The position numbers were made by a program, and so were the translations under genes. Shown here piece after piece: positions 59,334 to 64,000 of a stretch of 64,000 nt of DNA; the first letter of the stretch is position 1, and the number at the start of each line of letters is the position of its first letter. A model generated the notes under the pieces. That model made no database searches. It saw only the letters and a program-made list of their open reading frames with translations, and was not told the origin of the DNA. Source of the DNA: Tethya wilhelma (taxonomy: Eukaryota > Porifera > Demospongiae > Tethyida > Tethyidae); NCBI GenBank assembly GCA_964030475.1, contig CAXIPT010000001.1, positions 2,579,075 to 2,643,074 of the forward strand. The letters run 5' to 3'.

Positions 59334-59877
59334 GCTAATATTGCCTTCAAATTAATGTGTACCTATAAACAAAAGAACAGATTATATCCGTATGATGCAC
59401 TTTCAGTGCATGTTCACCTTGGGTCTCTTTCAACAGGAAGTTCAGCTACTCCAATGTTACAGTGAGAGCACTTCACACTGACTCTGCTTGGAGAGAATGT
59501 AACATAGGGACACTCTGGCTCATTATGAGTGACTTCTTTTTGTGGTTATGGTAGTAATAATTGCTGAGAGCATTGGTAGCCTGAATCCTTCTGAAGCCTA
59601 AGTACCATACCATTGCAAATCATCAACCCCACAAAACATGTATAAGTATCTCCATTTTCCAAAGCAAATTCCTTTCCAGAGAGTGTGTTATCATCATCAT
59701 TGTCAATCCTTCTGACGATGTTGATCACTCTGCCTTTGAATGCCTAAGAGAGTCAGAACGGATTATCACACAGTTTCTCCACAGAGTGTCACAGTGGTTG
59801 AGGATGAACCATGCTAGGATAAGTTTGCTGTTATTTACAACAAGCATTAAATGAAATATCTAGACCATGATGCTGTG
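59334..59877 (-). pseudogene. rearranged pseudogene of the EF-hand/CxxC family
   Basis: Pieces match the gene at 60575-61800 in the same order: the first about 50 bases of its last exon (59334-59383), the 3' part of exon 4 (59418-59580) and exon 3 (about 59653-59830). Defects seen: exon 4 lacks its 5' half; the last exon is cut short; the exon-3 donor GT is changed to AT; and an internal block of exon 3 of about 80 bases (about 59733-59814) is inverted relative to its flanks. No coding continuity remains. Confidence 0.8.
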
Positions 59878-60574
59878 ATACTTCTTTGGCCCCCGACCGG
59901 CCAGCCGCACGCACCTCTGCCCGACTGCGCTCGCCTGGAGCACGTAAATGCAGCACCGGAAGTTACCGGAAACAAAATGTCTACATTTCCTGATTTAGCG
60001 ACCAGATTATTTTGCAGTCTTATTTTAGTTACAGGCTTGGTGGGATCCTTTTATCTTTATATACAATGTTTCTATATACATCCTTTCATCTTTCAACATG
60101 CAAAATCTGATAGTGTTTCACAGCAATGGCATGCATTAATATTATCAACATAAATGTTCAACATGGTGGTTACTTTTTTGGTACAAGTAAAACAAACAGA
60201 ATATCCAATTTGTTTAACTGTCCTGGGTCTTTTAGCGAAGAAACAAGCCAAGTTGTAAGTCAATTAATTTAGTAACAAGTTACTCCAAAGTGGGGAAGAA
60301 GGTGTCCTCCAACTCATCGGAGGAATGAAACACAACACCAGTTTGAGAAACTATGGCTTCCAAAGAGGTACAAGGAAGATGTCAGTAATCGAAAAATTCG
60401 ATACTGATGTATATGTACCTATAATGGAACTGTTCAGAGCTGATGCAGCCAAACAATAATTATTAATAATTAATAATGTCAAGTTTACCAAATTATGTCA
60501 TCATTTTAAAGATAGGTAAGGTGGTACCCCTCATGTGTATATGCATGCATGGAGGGTTTTTACCATCAGTGCCT

Positions 60575-61800
60575 TTATGTTATATGGCTGTTGTTCATAA
60601 GAATGGGACAGTCACTCAACAGTGGGACATAGTCATAGTACAACAGTGCAGGTATTGGGTCTGTTTCAAATCCCCCAGAGAGTCCACAATGTTCCAGACA
60701 CCAGGACGGAGGTAGGAAACTTGACTTGTTACAACTTGCCTCCCTGAAGAAAGCAATAGAATCAACTGCTTCCCCAAGATGCTTTTGAATAAGCTGTTTG
60801 AGTCCATGGATTGAAGTGGACTCTGTCACTCTTAACTCGGCATGGGCTGGATGCTTCTGAATGTCCTTGAATGGTGCTAATATTGCTTTCAAATCAATGT
60901 ACCTGTAAACAAATGAACACATTGTATCATCATGCTATCATGAGCTAATGAAAGTGGAGTAGGTCTAACTAAGCATCAGTTTTTCTTGCTAATCAGTTAA
61001 ATTAAGTATAATGGGGTGTAGTGACACGTTAAGTGAGAGTGATAAGGAGTGAAAAATATGAAAAAATTAACACTTCAGTGCATGTTCACCTTGGGTCTCT
61101 TTCAACAGGAGGTTCAGCTACTCCAATGTTACAGTGAGAGCACTTCACACTGACTCTGCTTGGAGAGAATGTAACATAGGGACACTCTGGCTCATTATGA
61201 GTGACTTCTTTTTGTGGTTCTGGTGGTAATAATTGCTGAGAGCGTTGGTAGTCCCGGACCATTCTATCAAAATGTAGTATATTCAACTGTTTCTCTCCAC
61301 TGTCTATGATTTTCACCAGCTCATCTATCTCTTCATTTGTCGCTGGAGCCTACAATCAAATATACCACACCATGTATGAAAAATCACCAAACCCACAAAA
61401 CTTATACGTTAATGTACCTCCATTTTTTTCAATGCCAAAGCGAATTCCTTTCCAGAGAGCGTGTTATCATTATTATTATCAAACCTTCTGAAGATGTTGA
61501 TCACTCTGGCATGGTTCATCCTCAGCCACTGTGACACTCTTTGGAGAAACTGTGTGATAATCTGTTCTGACTCTCTTGGACATTCAAAGGGTAAAGTTTG
61601 CTGTAATTTGCAACAAGCATTCAATGGTAATATTACTACAAGTATTCAGACCATGATGCTGTAGGCACCTGGTTGCTTTCAGTTTCAAATCCAGTAGCAT
61701 CGAGCTCTTTACTGGATTGAAAGAAATAGTAGCAGAATTATAGAGATTTGTTAACTTAATTTTTTCCTTACGTTGCCATTGTGTTCTTTGTGCTCAGCAT
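60575..61800 (-). CDS. EF-hand/CxxC protein of unknown family, paralogue 2
   Basis: Five exons (minus): 61772-61800, 61669-61711, 61418-61600, 61090-61349, 60575-60902; 280 residues. I do not recognise the family. Seen: an EF-hand with a good loop (DNNNDNTLSGKE), preceded by FLQRVSQWLRMNHARVINIFRR; a second, degenerate EF-like unit (KIIDSGEKQLNILHFDRM); then RVSVKCSHCNIGVAEP with a CxxC. The C-terminal domain of about 110 residues (DLKAILAPFKDIQKHPAHAE to the end) is strongly conserved with paralogue 1 and may adopt a ubiquitin-like or similar small fold. It has a second Cys pair, SWCLEHCG. Exon phases match paralogue 1. A GC-rich patch at 61868-61883 lies just upstream of the start. Confidence 0.8.
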
Positions 61801-61867
61801 TACGGAACTTGATCCATACCATATGCATACCACTTGATGTTGACGGGCAGCCAGATACTTTGCATTT

Positions 61868-61940
61868 GCGCGGCGCGCGGCGCACGTCCAGGCGCTAGGC
61901 CACATACGTACGTACGTACGTCCACGGCCGGGCGCGGGGA
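61868..61940. promoter_or_regulatory. CpG-rich patch upstream of EF-hand paralogue 2
   Basis: GCGCGGCGCGCGGCGC at 61868-61883, then ACGTACGTACGTACG near 61905-61920 and GGCCGGGCGCGGGG. This is among the CpG-densest patches of the window and lies 70-140 bases upstream of the ATG at 61800. Confidence 0.5.
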
Positions 61941-62145
61941 TCGATCCGTTCTGTGATATCACGTGCTACGATCGGTACAGAGCGCTCGAGCTGCAGCATG
62001 CATGCAAGGTATATGTATACTTTCGGTTCGCTCTAGCTCTGTTTGCATACTTAGAGATTGAGAATTATGAATTCAATATATCATATGTATGTAAAAGTTT
62101 CTGATATCTAGATCAATCTCGGGCGATGTTCAAATTCTGATGGCA

Positions 62146-63340
62146 TTATGTTATATGGCTGTCATTCATAAGAATGGGACAGTCACTCAACAGTGGGACA
62201 TAGTCATAATACAACACTGCTGTTGTGGGGTCTGTTTCAAATCCCCCAGAGAGTCCACAATGTTCCAGACACCAGGATGGAGGTAGGAAACTTGACTTGT
62301 TACAACTTGCCTCCCTGAAGAAAGCAACAGAATCAACTGCTTCCCCAAGATGTTTCTGAACAAGCTGCTTGAGTCCATGGATTGAAGTGGACTCTGTCAC
62401 TCTTAACTCGGCATGGGCTGGATGCTTCTGAATGTCCTTGAATGGTGCTAAGATTGCTTTCAAATTGATGTGCCTATGGAAATGAAACTTAGATATATAT
62501 AAGTCCATTCTGTAAATGTAAATTTTTAGTAGCAATTTACAGTTCACATAATGAACCATTTAGCTACAGCTATGGTAAATGAAAAGATTTTAATTTTAGT
62601 GGGTGTAAAACAAGCTTTCAAAGTACCACACATTAGCACTAATCTACCTTGGATTCCACTCAGCCACAGGTTCAGCCACTCCAATGCTACAATGGGGGCA
62701 CTTCACGCTAACTCTACTTGGTGATAAAGTGAGACTCACACTGGATTCATCATCTTCATCTGTTGATATAAATGATGACTGCCGCTTAACCAGCAATTGC
62801 TTTTGGTAATCACGAATCAGTTTATCAAATCCCAATATGTCTATTGTTCCTTCTCCTTTTGTATCCATGATTTTTATCAGTTTATCAATTTCAGCTCTTG
62901 TAACTGGTGCCTGCATTTTAGAAATAATGTGTAAAAATATTGACTAGAGAGAATAGTTTAACTTGCCTCCATCATGCTCATGCCCACAAAGAACTCGTCT
63001 GTTGACAACCTGTTATCATTGTCACTGTCAAACTTCCTAAATAGGTTAATGACTCGAGCATGGTTTCCTTGTAGCCAGAGAAGAACTCGATGCAAGAACT
63101 TCAGGACTAACTCTTCCGTTTCTGGACTCGTGTCAGAGCTCTAGTAACGAAAATATAGAAGTAAATGAGACTATAATAGGCCTATAAAAATTGTGCTAAA
63201 ATACCCACTGCAGAGGCTGAAGGAGATTTCTTTCTGTAATGGGAGACAGAATTCATGTCATGAAAATTATTGAAAAGATGCGCTTCTTACTTTGTCTTCT
63301 TTTCTCCCTTCTTTTTGGTTTTCTTGGCTGTTCTCGGCAT
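62146..63340 (-). CDS. EF-hand/CxxC protein of unknown family, paralogue 1
   Basis: Five exons (minus): 63291-63340, 63209-63233, 62967-63140, 62648-62910, 62146-62473; 279 residues. The N-terminus is Lys-rich (MPRTAKKTKKKGEKKTK), unlike paralogue 2, and could be a nuclear or nucleic-acid-binding tail. The EF-hand loop is DSDNDNRLSTDE, in FLHRVLLWLQGNHARVINLF context. A second loop (DTKGEGTIDILG) is degenerate. An acidic linker (STDEDDESS) precedes RVSVKCPHCSIGVAEP. The last exon is about 90 percent identical by eye to that of paralogue 2. Intron 3 uses a GC donor (GGAG|GCAAGT) where paralogue 2 has GT. It is divergent from PDCD5, with 159 bases between start codons. No function is known to me. 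Confidence 0.8.
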
Positions 63341-63499
63341 TTTGTGAGAGAATGTTTATTCCAGCCACGCCCTTCTTTTTCACGGACCCGGCCGGATCGG
63401 ACGCGACGTGACGTACGCCACGCCAACGACCACTTACCATATGACCACGTAGACACAATTATAGGGGTCAAAGTATAAAGTTGTGTACTGAAGAGAATT

Positions 63500-64000
63500 A
63501 TGGCTGATGATGAAGAGTTTCAAGCAATCCGTGCTAAGAGGATGGCTGAACTTCAAGCCCAGTACGGAGGGGTATGCCTTATTAATCTATCTATACAAAT
63601 ATAACCCTTTATTTCACTCTTTCCATAGGGTGAAGGAAGTGAGGCACAAAAACAAAAGCAAGAAGAAATGAGAAGGTATGTGAGTCATTGATGTAAGGTG
63701 GTGCCGCCAGGATTCCGGAAGTCCAATAGTGCCCATACAAATTTAATTTTACCCAGAAGTGAGAATGTTGAGCTAAGCGCACTGGCTAATTCAACATACT
63801 ATATCCATGTACATACTTACCCTTACCTTCCTTGTCTCCATTGCTTTGAAAATAGTGCAAGAGCTTAACCTACGTTTGCCAATTTCAGCTGATTTACTAC
63901 AATAGTGACGTCACGGTTGCAAATAAATTCACGGGATCCTAGCGAAGTAGCTGCTGTTGAGAAATATTGGGCTGTTGTCATTGACATTAACAGTGACAGT
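63500..64000 (+). CDS. PDCD5: PDCD5 (TFAR19), 5' part only
   Basis: Exons 63500-63571 and 63629-63675 encode MADDEEFQAIRAKRMAELQA and QYGG, followed by GEGSEAQKQKQEEMRR, which matches the N-terminus of PDCD5, a small DNA-binding and apoptosis-linked protein of about 125 residues. The second exon ends in phase 2 at a GTATGT donor. The rest of the gene lies beyond the window; 63676-64000 is intron. The divergent neighbour is the EF-hand/CxxC gene, and the shared upstream region contains GACGTGACGTACG. Confidence 0.9.

Noticed and set aside
59851..60153. Plus-strand frame of 100 codons with a hydrophobic segment
   Set aside because: It begins inside pseudogene sequence and continues into unrelated flank with no splice signals or domain.

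Overview
The window looks like nuclear DNA of an early-branching animal, most likely a demosponge. The genes are short and packed head-to-head or tail-to-tail. Nearly every coding region is cut into small exons with GT-AG introns. CA/TG microsatellites are common. Several families are animal-specific: nuclear receptors, PH-PTB DOK adaptors, NDRG, CEP89. The only nuclear receptors visible are RXR/HNF4-like or divergent, which fits a sponge; the species call is inference. Exon coordinates below were read by hand from splice signals and reading phase, and for most genes the exon lengths sum to a clean multiple of three.

Layout. 1-3.4 kb: a possible 3' exon of an upstream gene, then a minus-strand nuclear-receptor DNA-binding-domain exon. 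3.4-7.4 kb: intergenic, with CRE palindromes. 7.4-12 kb: an RXR-like receptor followed by an apparently identical 2.17-kb tandem copy that lacks the promoter and start. 12.2-20.7 kb: a 14-exon NDRG gene. 21.5-26.9 kb: TMEM143-like, the aminopeptidase NPEPL1 and, across a short divergent promoter, an intronless PSMB2. 27.2-37.3 kb: three DOK-like PH-PTB adaptors, one on the minus strand with a tyrosine-repeat tail and two tandem paralogues on the plus strand. 38-43.7 kb: a BAR-like, proline-rich protein broken by a one-N gap. 44-51 kb: two tandem LPCAT1/2-like acyltransferases with EF-hands. 51.2-56 kb: CEP89 facing a CIMIP1-like ciliary gene. 56.2-59 kb: a four-pass membrane protein and a peflin-like penta-EF protein sharing a very short divergent promoter. 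59.3-63.4 kb: an EF-hand family of unknown function, with two intact genes and one rearranged pseudogene. 63.5 kb to the end: the 5' part of PDCD5.

The dominant theme is local tandem duplication at several ages: receptors, DOK genes, acyltransferases and EF-hand genes. Gene conversion is suggested at the LPCAT 3' exons and possibly at the DOK tails. Short palindromic elements with about 9-bp target duplications sit in introns. GCGCGC and ACGTCA words recur at gene starts. The genes do not form one pathway. DOK adaptors (tyrosine-kinase signalling), calcium-binding proteins (LPCAT, peflin, EF-hand pair) and ciliary proteins (CEP89, CIMIP1) each cluster locally. I found no clearly new multi-gene system. 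The strongest leads are the divergent receptor with enlarged zinc-finger loops, the EYGKLEH docking tail and the EF-hand/CxxC family.
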